Shown here piece by piece: positions 26,347 to 36,476 of a stretch of DNA of 64,000 nt (position 1 is the stretch's first letter; every line of letters starts with the position of its first letter). Position numbers and translations under genes: made by a program. The notes beneath the pieces are model-generated. The model was not told the origin of the DNA. It was given only the letters and a program-made list of their open reading frames with translations, and did no database searches. The stretch is from JAQVQN01 sp964557205 (GTDB lineage Bacteria > Verrucomicrobiota > Kiritimatiellia > RFP12 > UBA1067), in assembly GCA_964557205.1 (NCBI GenBank), contig CAZKZI010000001.1:30581-94580 (forward strand). Reading direction: 5' to 3'.

Positions 26347-26946
26347 CTAATCGCACTCGACACGCCCTTTGATCGCGCGCTTCAGGGTCAACGGATCGGA
26401 GTAACCTACCCCGCTATCTGCCGGCAGGCCGAATGCCAAACGCGTCACGCGCGCCCCACTGCCCTTCAGCAGCTCTCCGACATAACCGGCCGTGGCATCA
26501 CCCTCCATGTCCGTGCTCAGCGCCAGCAGCACTTCGCGAACACCACCCCGCGCCAAGCGGTCCGTCAACGCCTGCAACCGCAAATCGCCAGGTCCGATCT
26601 GCCGCGCCGATGACAGCTTGCCGAGCAACGCATGATAACGGCCTCTGAAGCCGCCTGATCGCTCAATGGCAAAAATGTCCGAGGGCTCTTCAACCACGCA
26701 CAGTAACGCGCCGTCCCTGGATACGTCTGAACACAGAGCGCAAGGATCGCGGTCAACCGATGTGAAACCTCCGCAGACTGAACAGCAGCAGACCGACTCG
26801 CGGGCTTCACGCAACGCCAAGATCAACCCGTCCATCACCGTGTCCGGCCTGCGCAACAACGCCAGTGCCGCACGTTCCGCAGATCGGCGCCCGAGCCCCG
26901 GCAGCTTGGACAACGCGCGTATAAGGCTGTCAACCTGCTGGATCAT
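26347..26946 (-). CDS. recR: Recombination mediator protein RecR
   Basis: The 199-residue DNA-repair protein has the helix-hairpin-helix at the N-terminus (LIRALSKLPGLGRRSAERAALALL), a four-cysteine zinc motif (CCSVCGGFTSVDRDPCALC), and a Toprim domain (LLCVVEEPSDIFAIERSGGFRGRYHALLGKLSS). It loads RecA with RecF/RecO on gapped DNA. It lies 7 bases after ybaB, a very common pairing. Confidence 0.95.
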   Translation of the reverse strand: MIQQVDSLIRALSKLPGLGRRSAERAALALLRRPDTVMDGLILALREARESVCCCSVCGGFTSVDRDPCALCSDVSRDGALLCVVEEPSDIFAIERSGGFRGRYHALLGKLSSARQIGPGDLRLQALTDRLARGGVREVLLALSTDMEGDATAGYVGELLKGSGARVTRLAFGLPADSGVGYSDPLTLKRAIKGRVECD

Positions 26947-26953
26947 GTCAACT

Positions 26954-27271
26954 TCAGCCTCCGAAGATGTCGCCCATGCCAGCGCCCTGCATCATCTTGG
27001 ACATGGCCTCTTGAGTCTGTTTCTTTACACCCTTCAGGGCACCGTTGACGACATTGCCCAGCATGGTCTCGAAACGCTCTGGCTTGCCAGCCATCGCTTC
27101 CTGCAATGCCTCCGGGGCCACCTTGAGCGACACGATCGTGAAGTCACCGCGCACCACACATGTGATTCCGCCGTTGGCATACTCGCAAGTGATCTTTTCA
27201 ATCTCCGATTGTATGCGTTTGGCCTCTTTGCGCATCTGCATAGTCTGCTTCATCTGATCCAACATTCCCAT
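26954..27271 (-). CDS. ybaB: Nucleoid-associated protein, YbaB/EbfC family
   Basis: The 105-residue small protein has an N-terminal helix (MLDQMKQTMQMRKEAKRIQSEIEKI) and the YbaB core GGITCVVRGDFTIVSLKVAPEALQ. The C-terminus is Met/Gly-rich (MMQGAGMGDIFGG). Family members bind DNA as dimers. A CCTCC-complement ribosome site precedes the start. Confidence 0.92.
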   Translation of the reverse strand: MGMLDQMKQTMQMRKEAKRIQSEIEKITCEYANGGITCVVRGDFTIVSLKVAPEALQEAMAGKPERFETMLGNVVNGALKGVKKQTQEAMSKMMQGAGMGDIFGG

Positions 27272-27362
27272 AAAAACCTCCTGAAATTGAAGATTGTGAC
27301 AACTTTACCGCGCTACCTTAGCGCTTCTTTGTTTTTTAGTTTATTACAACTCTGCGCCACCC

Positions 27363-28976
27363 TCAAGCTTGTTTGCGCAACTTATTGCGGACCAGACAAA
27401 AAACCTCATGCATCTCACCGATCCGCAGACCGTAAGCCGCCGCTAGATATAGCAACCCGAAAACTCCGCCGGCCATAGCGAGGCGTAAGGCCTCGCCGAC
27501 CTTGCCCCCAACACCCGCCATCAAGCCAGCTTGCAGGCTAAGCCAGGCGCCAAGAGCGGCAACCGCTGCCGCCAGAGACACCCGCGCCAGAAAAACCAGA
27601 GTCTCGACAAAAGGGAACACCGGCGCGTTTTTCTTCAACATCTCGACCAGAGTGAAACACTTGAGAACACGCGACAAAGTGAAGCCGCCGGCAATGAAGG
27701 CCAGCACCACCAGATCTCGCCCTCCGTAAAACCTGATCCCTAACCAGCTCACAATCATGCTTAACGTCGAGAACACAATCCCGATCAGAGTTACCGTTAT
27801 CATCCGCCGGTTGGCGAAAAAAGCCTGCATCACGAGCGTCTCGATCGCGGCGGCTGGCAACGCGAAAGTATAGAAAATCAATGCCACGGAAGTCCGCCGC
27901 ACAGCCACATCATCGAAATACCCCCCGCCGAAAACCAGCGCGGTCAACGGAACCGCCGCCACCGCCACAAAAAACGCCACCGGCGCGAATAGCGACAGCA
28001 GCATGCGGCCGAAACGTGTAACCAGACGGCCTAGACCGGCCGCATCCTCTTTGCTGACAAGCTCACAAAAAAAAGGGAAGGCGGCTATCGACAATGTGTA
28101 GGGCACCAGATACAGCAGCGCGCCCTGCAGCTTGCGCCCCATTGAATTGGCCTGCATCAGACCCGACCGGTCTAAAGAACTTAACAAATAGACGTGATTC
28201 ACCTGATCACGCATCTTCGCCACCAGTATACCCAGCAACAAAGGCAACGCCAGCAGGCACAGGGTCTTGATCGCCGGGTGCGACAAATTCAAAGCCGGAC
28301 GGAAATTACGCAGCTTGTCGCGCAAACCGAAAAGATGCGTCAGCAGCTTACATATCGAACCTGCCAACAACCCCCAAACCAGCATCTTCGAACTGTCATG
28401 CGAGAATATGGCGCCAGCCAGCAGGAAAAAAACAACGCAAAACTTCCATACCGCGTCACCGAAAGCCGCCAGGAAAAAACGCTTGTAGCTGTTAAGCAGC
28501 ACATAAGTCGTAGACCCTAGTGAAAGCCCGATCAACGCCGGCGCCAAAGCCCTCACGCTGTCCTGCGCCATCTTGTATTTATCAGGCGACGAGTTCGGGC
28601 TCCACTGCGTGAGAAAACTCACGGCCGCCCCTGGAAAAAAGCACAAGGCGCAAGCCAACAAAACCAGCGCGAAAAACTGGAGAGTCAAGAGGGTGTTGGC
28701 GACGACCCATGCGCTTTTTTCGCTTTTCACATTCAACTCGCGCATGAACACCGGAAGGAAAGCCGGGCCTAAAACCTCCTCCCCTATCAGGAAAAGCAGA
28801 TATATGCAGTTCTCGAACGCAAAGACATAAACAACATCAAACGCATCCTGCGGCAGATAATGCCCCATCGCCTTGGCCTGTATCAGACCTGCCAGCTTGA
28901 AAAGCTGATGCGCTATGAGAATCAGAAAAGTGGCCTTGAAAATGCTCTTTTCCAAGGTGGGCTTATGTATACTCAT
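27363..28976 (-). CDS. murJ: Lipid II flippase MurJ-like protein
   Basis: The protein of about 537 residues has some 14 hydrophobic helices and MurJ/MVF-family features: an N-terminal helix with LIAHQLFKLAGLIQAKAMG, the GEEVLGPAFLPVFMRE segment, and QGALLYLVPYTLSIAAFPFFCEL. It should flip lipid II for peptidoglycan synthesis. ATG 28976 is preferred over 28985, which would put the ribosome site directly against the start. It is preceded by the MsbA-like exporter. Confidence 0.85.
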   Translation of the reverse strand: MSIHKPTLEKSIFKATFLILIAHQLFKLAGLIQAKAMGHYLPQDAFDVVYVFAFENCIYLLFLIGEEVLGPAFLPVFMRELNVKSEKSAWVVANTLLTLQFFALVLLACALCFFPGAAVSFLTQWSPNSSPDKYKMAQDSVRALAPALIGLSLGSTTYVLLNSYKRFFLAAFGDAVWKFCVVFFLLAGAIFSHDSSKMLVWGLLAGSICKLLTHLFGLRDKLRNFRPALNLSHPAIKTLCLLALPLLLGILVAKMRDQVNHVYLLSSLDRSGLMQANSMGRKLQGALLYLVPYTLSIAAFPFFCELVSKEDAAGLGRLVTRFGRMLLSLFAPVAFFVAVAAVPLTALVFGGGYFDDVAVRRTSVALIFYTFALPAAAIETLVMQAFFANRRMITVTLIGIVFSTLSMIVSWLGIRFYGGRDLVVLAFIAGGFTLSRVLKCFTLVEMLKKNAPVFPFVETLVFLARVSLAAAVAALGAWLSLQAGLMAGVGGKVGEALRLAMAGGVFGLLYLAAAYGLRIGEMHEVFCLVRNKLRKQA

Positions 28977-29009
28977 TCCCCCCATCCCCTCATTGTCATA
29001 ATCTTGGCG

Positions 29010-30968
29010 CTATGACATCATCTGCATGTCACACAGCTTGCGGTAGGCTCCCCCGGCCGCGTAAAGCTGTTCATGCGTGCCGCGCTCCACAATCTGCCCT
29101 TTCTCCATTACCAGGATCAGACAGGCATTGCGGATTGTGCTCAAACGGTGGGCGATGGCGAACGTCGTGCGATTGGCCATCAACTTGTTTATGGCGTCTT
29201 GCACCAAACGCTCCGTAACAGTGTCAAGGGCGCTAGTGGCCTCATCCAGCACCAGTATCGGCGGATTTTTCAGAATCGCGCGCGCGATCGCCACCCTCTG
29301 CCGCTCACCACCGCTCAAGGCAAACCCCTTCTCGCCGACCACGCGCTCATAACCTTCCGGATGCGCCACTATGAATTCGTGCGCGTTTGCCATCTTGGCC
29401 GCTTCAACCACCTGCTCCCGCGTGGCGCCCGGCGACCCGTATGCGATGTTGTTGGCGACCGTGTCGTTGAAAAGCACCGTCTCTTGCGTAACCACGCCGA
29501 CCAGACGGCGCAGATCCGATATTTCAAGCCGACTTAAATCCACCCCGTCCATCGTGACTTTCCCCGCCACCGGATCGCAGAAACGCGCCAGCAGAGCCGC
29601 CAGCGTGGTCTTTCCGGCCCCCGTGCCGCCGACAACCGCCACAACCGAGCCACAGAGCATGTCAAATGTAACATCTTTGACCGCAAACTCGGCGCCGGAG
29701 CCATAGGTGAAACATACCTGCTCAAAGCTGACACGGTCATGAAAATTCTCTTTCCTGACCGGATCCGCAGCTAACGGCAGGCTCATGTCCGTGTCCAACA
29801 ACGAGAACACGCGGGCTAACGCCGCCCTGCCGCGCTCAATCTGCGCCTGGACTTTGCCCAGTTGCTTCATCGGGCGGTACGCCACAAAAAACGGCACCAG
29901 CAACGGGGTGATGTCTTGCAACTCGATCTCCCTGAAGAAACAATACACTACAAACACAAAAATCAGCGAAATCCCGACACATTCGACCGCCGGCGTTATC
30001 AACAGCTCCAGCCGTATGGCGCGCAACACACTCTTGACATAAAACGCGTTGACACCCTTGTACTTTTCAATCTCAAATTCCTCGGTGTGATAGGCCTTGA
30101 CAACCCGGATGCCGGTGAGATTCTCGTGTATCTTGGACGAAATGAATGAGATGCGGCGCAAGACCTTCCGCGCCCACTTGCGCACCATCGCCCCTAAAAA
30201 CGCCATGGGCAGCAGAAGCAAAGGAAAACCGATCAGAACCATAACCAGCGTCTCGATCATGTTGTTCCTGACCGCGAAATATATGACATATCCCACAGCC
30301 ACAACTACTTCAAACGGTGCCCGGCACAAATCCGCCACGGTGTGCGAGATCACATAATCGATGTGCTGTGGATCAGTCGTGCAGCGGCTCATCAGTTGTC
30401 CCACATCCGTCCGCGCGTAAAACTGCAGCGACTGCTTCTGCAGGTGGCTGAACAAATCCACCCGGAAATCCTGCACCACTTTCGCGCCAACCCATCGCAG
30501 ACAATAATTATTCAGGTACGTCGTAACCAGCTTAACCAGCATTACCAGAGGCACTATAAAGAAGGTGATCAACAGCAACTCGCCAGTCATATGGCCATGC
30601 GCGTCACGGAAACTGATGCCAGCACGGTTGGCGAAACCCTCCGCCCTCTCAAACCAAGACGGCAGCTTCTTACTCTTCGGCGAGAGTTTTTTTACGCCCG
30701 CCGCCGCTGTCGGCCCGGCAAGCTCTACAACTTCCGACACAGGTTTCTGCCCTAAACTCTCCGCCTGAACACGCGGATGATCTTCATCAATGGTCTGGAC
30801 CTGCTTAAGTATCGGCTGTATCACCTGAAATATCGGAACCCATGATCCTGCGGTTATAGAGCCGGCCAACAATCCCACAATCAGCCGCACACGATATTTA
30901 CTGGCATAACGGTACAACCTTCCGTAAGCCTCTTTCGCCGTATACTCTTTGTCAAAAAACTCGGGCAT
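29010..30968 (-). CDS. msbA: ABC exporter, MsbA-like (fused permease-ATPase)
   Basis: The 652-residue half-transporter has six transmembrane helices then a nucleotide-binding domain. Walker A is GGTGAGKTT, the signature LSGGERQRVAIARA, Walker B ILVLDEATSALD, and the H-loop AIAHRLST. An unusually long polar insert of about 85 residues lies between helices 1 and 2 (around residues 45-130). Family members export lipid A-core or other lipids; substrate cannot be proven. The neighbour murJ supports an envelope role. It lies 9 bases after trxB. Confidence 0.85.
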   Translation of the reverse strand: MPEFFDKEYTAKEAYGRLYRYASKYRVRLIVGLLAGSITAGSWVPIFQVIQPILKQVQTIDEDHPRVQAESLGQKPVSEVVELAGPTAAAGVKKLSPKSKKLPSWFERAEGFANRAGISFRDAHGHMTGELLLITFFIVPLVMLVKLVTTYLNNYCLRWVGAKVVQDFRVDLFSHLQKQSLQFYARTDVGQLMSRCTTDPQHIDYVISHTVADLCRAPFEVVVAVGYVIYFAVRNNMIETLVMVLIGFPLLLLPMAFLGAMVRKWARKVLRRISFISSKIHENLTGIRVVKAYHTEEFEIEKYKGVNAFYVKSVLRAIRLELLITPAVECVGISLIFVFVVYCFFREIELQDITPLLVPFFVAYRPMKQLGKVQAQIERGRAALARVFSLLDTDMSLPLAADPVRKENFHDRVSFEQVCFTYGSGAEFAVKDVTFDMLCGSVVAVVGGTGAGKTTLAALLARFCDPVAGKVTMDGVDLSRLEISDLRRLVGVVTQETVLFNDTVANNIAYGSPGATREQVVEAAKMANAHEFIVAHPEGYERVVGEKGFALSGGERQRVAIARAILKNPPILVLDEATSALDTVTERLVQDAINKLMANRTTFAIAHRLSTIRNACLILVMEKGQIVERGTHEQLYAAGGAYRKLCDMQMMS

Positions 30969-30977
30969 ATCCCTAAC

Positions 30978-31895
30978 CTAAACGGAGTCGATGTAGCGCT
31001 CGGCCTCCAGCGCGGCCATGCAGCCGGAACCAGCCGCGGTCACCGCCTGCTTGTAAGCCCTGTCTTGCACATCTCCGGCAGCGAAAACCCCTGGCGCGGA
31101 AGTGCGAGTGCGGTCGGTAACAATGTATCCCTCCGCGTCAAGTTCCAACTGCCCTGACAGAAACGCCGTGTTCGGGACATGCCCGATGGCAATGAATACC
31201 CCCGGAACCTCAAGCTCCGAGACCGCGCCGCTCTTGACATTCTTTAAACGTAGCCCGGCGACCGCTCCAGCCTTGTCCCCTACAATCTCCTCAACCACCG
31301 AATCCCACACGACATCAATCTTGTCCTGTCCCAAAACCCGGTCCGCCATTATTTTAGACGCCCGGAACTGGTCGCGCCTGTGAATCACCGTCACTCTTTC
31401 AGCCATGCGCGACAAATACAGGGCATCCTCCATCGCGGTGTCGCCACCCCCGACCACCGCCACTCGCTGTCCTTTGAAAAAAGCTCCGTCACATGTGGCG
31501 CATGCTGAAATCCCTTTGCCCATAAACCGCTGTTCAGACTCCAACCCCAAATACCTCGCGCTGGCGCCGGTGGCAACAATAACCGCGCGGGTCTCCAGCT
31601 CACCGTTCATTTCGGTCTTGATTTTTTTTACATCACCCGACAGTTCGCACGATGAAACCTCGTCCATCATGATCCGCACGCCTAACCGCTCCGCCTGTTT
31701 GCGCATGGTCTCAACCAGTACGGTGCCGTCAATCGCATTCTCGAACCCCGGATAGTTTTCCACATCCGTCGTCTGCGTCAACTGGCCACCTGGTTGCATA
31801 CCGCTAACCAGCACCGGCTCCAAATTGGCCCGCGCCGCATAAATTGCAGCCGTGTATCCTGCCGGACCGCTACCGATAATCACTACGTTCTCCAC
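30978..31895 (-). CDS. trxB: Thioredoxin reductase
   Basis: The 305-residue flavoprotein reduces thioredoxin with NADPH. It shows the FAD motif GSGPAGYTAAIYAARA, the redox-active CATC motif in SACATCDGAFF, the NADPH motif VVGGGDTAMEDALYLSRMAERVTVIHRR, and the C-terminal FAD motif GVFAAGDVQDRAYKQAVTAAGSG. Length is typical of the low-molecular-weight type. Confidence 0.95.
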   Translation of the reverse strand: MENVVIIGSGPAGYTAAIYAARANLEPVLVSGMQPGGQLTQTTDVENYPGFENAIDGTVLVETMRKQAERLGVRIMMDEVSSCELSGDVKKIKTEMNGELETRAVIVATGASARYLGLESEQRFMGKGISACATCDGAFFKGQRVAVVGGGDTAMEDALYLSRMAERVTVIHRRDQFRASKIMADRVLGQDKIDVVWDSVVEEIVGDKAGAVAGLRLKNVKSGAVSELEVPGVFIAIGHVPNTAFLSGQLELDAEGYIVTDRTRTSAPGVFAAGDVQDRAYKQAVTAAGSGCMAALEAERYIDSV

Positions 31896-31940
31896 AACCC
31901 ACTCTCCTCACTAATGCGTCAATTAAATGATGCGCTTCCA

Positions 31941-33659
31941 CTATGTGTACCTCAGCACCTCGTCAACTGTAGTGTACCCGTCCTGCACGTTCCTGATGGC
32001 GTCTTCCCGCAGCGTGCGCATTCCCAGTTCGCGCGCTCGCTCCCTGATGAACAATGTGGGCCGGCGCTCATTGATCAGATCACGGATCGGATCGGTCACC
32101 CGCAGATACTCAAACACGCCTTTGCGCCCCTTGTATCCCGTGCCGTTACACTTGGAACAGCCTCGCCCGTAATAAAAAGAACGGTCGCCTACATCTGTGC
32201 GCTTGAGTTCCATACGGGTCAAAGTCTCGTCATCCGGCATGTATGGCTCCTTGCAATTCAGACAGATCGTACGCACAAGCCGTTGTCCCAAGACCGCCTC
32301 CAGTGTTGATGCTATCAGATATGGCGCCACGTTCATGTCAACCAGACGCGTCACCGCGCCGGACGCGTCATTGGTGTGCAGCGTACTGAACACCAGATGC
32401 CCCGTCAACGAAGCCTGCACGGCAATTTCAGCGGTCTCCAAGTCACGAATTTCACCAATCATCATAATGTCAGGGTCTTGACGCAAGAACGCGCGCAAAA
32501 CTTTCGGGAAGGTATTGCCGGTACTAGGGTTGATCTGCACCTGCACAATCCCGTCCATGTTGTACTCGACCGGCTCCTCGGCCGTCAATAACTTCGAGTC
32601 GATCGTGTTGATCATCCGCAGACACGAATACAGCGTTGTAGTCTTACCCGAACCGGTCGGCCCCGTCACGATGATGATCCCGTTGGGCTTCTCTATGTCC
32701 ATTGTCAAAATTTCATAGATGTCTTCCGGCAAGCCGACATTCTCTAGGTCTAGCGACACCACGCTGCGGTCTAAAACACGCAAAACCACGCTTTCGCCGT
32801 GAGCCGTCGGCAGGCACGATACACGCAGATCCACCGAGTGCCCGGCCACCGTCAGAGAAATGCGCCCGTCTTGCGGCACACGCCGCTCGGCGATATTCAA
32901 ACCTGACATGACCTTGATACGCGAAATGATAGGCAAAGCCAGACGCCGCGGCGGCGGCGACATCTCGTACAACGCGCCGTCAACACGGTAACGAATCTTG
33001 AAATCAGTCTCGAACGGCTCGAAATGTATGTCCGAGGCACGGTCCGTCACCGCCTGATACAGCACAAGGTTGACAAACCGGATCACCGGAGCGGCCGCCG
33101 CGGCCGACTCCAGGCTCTTGTCATCCGCGTCATCGACATTCAGCGAGGTGTCCAGCGCCAAATCCGACTCCAGACTGTTCAGCATGTCGGAAACCGTCGC
33201 GCTATCATCGCCGTAATGCTCAACAATACGCTCCCTGACATCTTTCTCACGCGCCATCACAAACTGGACATCCCGCGTCAGGACAAACATCAGCTCGTCC
33301 ATCACATGAGGGTCGATCAGATCGCATGTGGCCAGCGTAATTGTGCCTGCCGTCGCATGCACCGGCAACACATTGTACATGCGCGCGACACTGGCCGGTA
33401 TGCTCTGGATCACATCCGTGTCCAGCGACATCACGCCCAGATCGATCACGTCGCACCCCTGATAGGCCGCCATCATGCCCAGCAGGTCGTCCTCAGTGAC
33501 ATAACCGTTGTCGACAAGCAGTTTACGCATCGGCTTCCCGGTGTTCTTGTGCTCATCGCGCATCTCTTCCACCTGCTGCTGGTCAATAATCCCGTTGCTG
33601 ACCACCAGATCGAGTAGCGGATCGTAGGATTGTGTTATCGGCACTAATGTTTCTGCCAT
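31941..33659 (-). CDS. PilB/GspE-type assembly ATPase, second copy
   Basis: The 572-residue secretion ATPase has an N-terminal GspE-N/MshEN-like domain with repeated LVSNGIIDQQQVEEM and YVTEDDLLGMMAAYQG elements, then the hexameric ATPase. Walker A is GPTGSGKTTT, the Asp box near DPDIMMIGEIRDLETAEIA, the His box HTNDASGAVTRL, and a tetracysteine zinc site (CLNC ... CSKC). It powers assembly of a type IV pilus or type II secretion pseudopilus. It follows pilT by 3 bases. Two such ATPases around one pilT suggest two pilus-like machines or specialised paralogues. Confidence 0.9.
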   Translation of the reverse strand: MAETLVPITQSYDPLLDLVVSNGIIDQQQVEEMRDEHKNTGKPMRKLLVDNGYVTEDDLLGMMAAYQGCDVIDLGVMSLDTDVIQSIPASVARMYNVLPVHATAGTITLATCDLIDPHVMDELMFVLTRDVQFVMAREKDVRERIVEHYGDDSATVSDMLNSLESDLALDTSLNVDDADDKSLESAAAAAPVIRFVNLVLYQAVTDRASDIHFEPFETDFKIRYRVDGALYEMSPPPRRLALPIISRIKVMSGLNIAERRVPQDGRISLTVAGHSVDLRVSCLPTAHGESVVLRVLDRSVVSLDLENVGLPEDIYEILTMDIEKPNGIIIVTGPTGSGKTTTLYSCLRMINTIDSKLLTAEEPVEYNMDGIVQVQINPSTGNTFPKVLRAFLRQDPDIMMIGEIRDLETAEIAVQASLTGHLVFSTLHTNDASGAVTRLVDMNVAPYLIASTLEAVLGQRLVRTICLNCKEPYMPDDETLTRMELKRTDVGDRSFYYGRGCSKCNGTGYKGRKGVFEYLRVTDPIRDLINERRPTLFIRERARELGMRTLREDAIRNVQDGYTTVDEVLRYT

Positions 33660-33662
33660 ACT

Positions 33663-34748
33663 TTACCTCTTTGCGTGAAGTTCTTCTTTGAGCTTCTGGA
33701 CCAAAGTGTCGGGGTCCTGCGACTTCGTGACCAGATCGTCATAGGAAATCAAACCCTTCAGATAAAGATCCATCAGATGCGAATCCAGTGAAATCATGCC
33801 GTACTTGGCGCCGGTCTGGATATCCGAACTGATCTGGAATGTCTTGTTGTCACGTATGCGAGAACGGATCGACGGGGTCGAGATCATAATCTCGAAAGCC
33901 GCCACCCGCCCGGGCTTGTCGACTCGCGACAGCAACAACTGCGATATCACCGCAACCAACCCTACGGACAACTGCGTGCGCACCTGTTCCTGCTGGTCGG
34001 TCGGGAACGCGTCAACAATACGGTCCACCGTGGCGGCAGCACCGGTGGTGTGCAATGTCGCGAACACAAGATGGCCGGTTTCAGCCGCCGTGATCGCGGC
34101 CTGCATGGTCTCCAAATCACGCATTTCACCGACCAATATCACATCCGGGTCCTGCCGTAAGGCGCGCCGGATAGCCTCTGCAAAAGTCGGCACGTCATGC
34201 CCGATCTCCCGTTGCGTCACCACCGCTTTCTTGTGCGGATGATAATACTCGATAGGATCCTCAACCGTTATGATATGCACATCACGCTCTTTGTTGATGA
34301 TGTCGATCATGGTGGCCAGCGTGGTCGTCTTGCCGGAACCGGTCGGCCCGGTAACCAGAATCAACCCGCGCGGACGGAAGAGCAATTCCTTGACCTGCTC
34401 CGGCAGACCGATCTGCTCCAAAGTCAGCAGTTTATTGGGAATCTGGCGCAACACAATGCCAAAATTGCCCCTTTCCTTAAACACGCTGACACGGAAACGC
34501 GCGAGGTCTCCAAAAGGTAACGCTAAATCCGCCCCGCCGCACTGCTCTACCTCCAGCCGTTTGTCTTCCTCTAATATAGAGAGCGCCAACGCCTCGGTGT
34601 CCTCCGCTTTCAAAGGCGGGCTGTCCAGCGGCGTCAACGCGCCGTTGATGCGGAGCATCGGCGGCACACCTACGCGTATATGCAGGTCGGACGAACCTTC
34701 ATCCACCGTCGCCTGCAACAAGTCTGTCATGTTCATGTCTGTGCTCAT
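33663..34748 (-). CDS. pilT: Twitching motility ATPase PilT
   Basis: The 361-residue pilus retraction ATPase has LLQATVDEGSSDLHIRVG at the N-terminus, Walker A TGPTGSGKTTTLA, the EDPIEYYH Asp box, DPDVILVGEMRDLETMQAA, the HTTGAAATVDRI His box, and the AIRR motif region. PilT depolymerises type IV pili and drives twitching. Its start overlaps the upstream ATPase stop, so the three ATPase genes are likely co-translated. Confidence 0.93.
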   Translation of the reverse strand: MSTDMNMTDLLQATVDEGSSDLHIRVGVPPMLRINGALTPLDSPPLKAEDTEALALSILEEDKRLEVEQCGGADLALPFGDLARFRVSVFKERGNFGIVLRQIPNKLLTLEQIGLPEQVKELLFRPRGLILVTGPTGSGKTTTLATMIDIINKERDVHIITVEDPIEYYHPHKKAVVTQREIGHDVPTFAEAIRRALRQDPDVILVGEMRDLETMQAAITAAETGHLVFATLHTTGAAATVDRIVDAFPTDQQEQVRTQLSVGLVAVISQLLLSRVDKPGRVAAFEIMISTPSIRSRIRDNKTFQISSDIQTGAKYGMISLDSHLMDLYLKGLISYDDLVTKSQDPDTLVQKLKEELHAKR

Positions 34749-36442
34749 CAGTCAGCATCTCCCATTGTTGCCCTTAAAACCTCTTCCAATGTCGTCATAC
34801 CTGACGCAACCTTTAAAAGCCCGTCCTCACGTAATGTCCGCATTCCCATCTCGCGCGCCCTAATCCGCAGCACGGTAGCGGGCGAACGGTCGAATATAAG
34901 ACGCTGGATCGCATCGTCGATCTGGAATATCTCAAAGATGCCTTTGCGCCCTTTATATCCTGACTGACCGCATGCGGCGCAGCCTTTACCCTTATACATT
35001 GTTGAAACATTAGCCCCTTTAGAAAATGCTCCCAGCATCTTAAGCTCGCGTTCGGTCGGCGTATATTCGTCCCGGCACTTGTCACAGATGGCGCGCACCA
35101 ACCGCTGAGCCATAGCCGCGCGCACGGCTGAAGCGACCAGAAACGGCTTGACACCGATGTCCAACAGACGTGTCACCGCACTTGGCGCGTCGTTGGTGTG
35201 CAACGTGCTGAACACAAGATGTCCGGTCAAAGCCGCCTCCATGGCAATATTGGCTGTTTCACTGTCACGAATTTCACCGATCATCACAATGTTGGGCGCC
35301 TGCCGCAGAATCGAACGCAAAGCCGCGGAGAAATCCAGACCGACATCTTTATTCACCTGCACCTGATTAATGCCGGACATCTGGTATTCGACCGGATCTT
35401 CCACCGTGATGATTTTCCTGTCCGGCAGGTTGATCTGCCCAAGACAGGCATAAAGCGTCGTGGTCTTGCCTGAACCGGTGGGGCCTGTCACCAGCAACAC
35501 CCCGTCCGGCAGACCAATCAAGCGCTCAAATCTATTCTGGTCATCCGACAGAAAGCCCAGTTGCGGCAAACCCAAAGACAAGTTGGACTTGTCTAAAATA
35601 CGCATCACTATGCTCTCACCGTGGTTTGTCGGCACGGAAGACACACGGAAATCCAGATCTTTCCCCTGCACCTTCGCCTGAATACGCCCGTCTTGCGGTG
35701 TGCGCTTTTCGGATATTTTCATATTGGACATGATCTTCAAGCGACTGAGAATCGCGGCCTGCAGACGCTTGGGCGGATTGTCCATCTGACGCAGTACTCC
35801 GTCAATCCTGTAACGCACCCGGAAATGTCTTTCCATAGGTTCAAGATGAATGTCCGAAGCGCCAAGCTTGCACGCCTCTGTGATGATCATGCTTACCAGA
35901 CGAATGACCGGCGCATCAGAATCCTTGGCGTCTGACGAGCCGAGCCCCTTCTCCTTTTCGGCCACGTCAATCTCATCATCCGACATCGCACCGTAAATGT
36001 TCTCAAACTCTTGCGGGTACAATTTGTCCAGCGCGGATTTGACTTCCGCTGTCGGCGCGATTACAGCGTCAACATTCACCTTCAGCACGTACCGTAGACT
36101 GTCGACGGTGTCGTATCCCATCGGATCGCTCAAAGCCACCGTCACCGTGCCATCGTTCATGCATACCGGCACCACACCGTACTTTCGCGCGACATCCGCA
36201 GGGATAACCTCTTTGACCGCCGGATCGATGGCATCTGCATTTACATGCACATACTCCATCCCGAACTGCGCGGCAATCATAGCCAACACGTCATCCTCGC
36301 CGACTACCCCTGCCTGCACCAGAATGTCCAGTGTCGTCTCGCCCTCCTGCTTGATCGAGTTCAACACCGCCTCGACCTGCTCGGAGGTCACATGCCCCTG
36401 CTCCTGTAAAAGTTCCAACACATAATCATCGTTAGATGTCAC
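34748..36442 (-). CDS. pilB: Type IV pilus assembly ATPase PilB/GspE
   Basis: The 564-residue protein has two N-terminal MshEN-like repeats (LLQEQGHVTSEQVEAVL; LVQAGVVGEDDVLAMIA), then the ATPase core. Walker A is TGPTGSGKTTT, the Asp box region EDPVEYQM, APNIVMIGEIRDSETANIA, HTNDAPSAVTRL, and the zinc cysteines CDKC and CAAC. GTG 36442 is chosen as start because AGGAGG lies just upstream; the longer frame overlaps gatB. Note APN where the motif usually reads DPD. Confidence 0.9.
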   Translation of the reverse strand: MTSNDDYVLELLQEQGHVTSEQVEAVLNSIKQEGETTLDILVQAGVVGEDDVLAMIAAQFGMEYVHVNADAIDPAVKEVIPADVARKYGVVPVCMNDGTVTVALSDPMGYDTVDSLRYVLKVNVDAVIAPTAEVKSALDKLYPQEFENIYGAMSDDEIDVAEKEKGLGSSDAKDSDAPVIRLVSMIITEACKLGASDIHLEPMERHFRVRYRIDGVLRQMDNPPKRLQAAILSRLKIMSNMKISEKRTPQDGRIQAKVQGKDLDFRVSSVPTNHGESIVMRILDKSNLSLGLPQLGFLSDDQNRFERLIGLPDGVLLVTGPTGSGKTTTLYACLGQINLPDRKIITVEDPVEYQMSGINQVQVNKDVGLDFSAALRSILRQAPNIVMIGEIRDSETANIAMEAALTGHLVFSTLHTNDAPSAVTRLLDIGVKPFLVASAVRAAMAQRLVRAICDKCRDEYTPTERELKMLGAFSKGANVSTMYKGKGCAACGQSGYKGRKGIFEIFQIDDAIQRLIFDRSPATVLRIRAREMGMRTLREDGLLKVASGMTTLEEVLRATMGDAD

Positions 36443-36476
36443 AGCCTGCCTCCTAAAACATTGTTCATCAGCCCCG

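Noticed and set aside
27310..27340. GCGCTA-CCT-TAGCGC hairpin followed by T-rich DNA on the plus strand
   Set aside because: Looks like a terminator but no plus-strand transcript is expected here; on the minus strand, where genes lie, it has no T-run.
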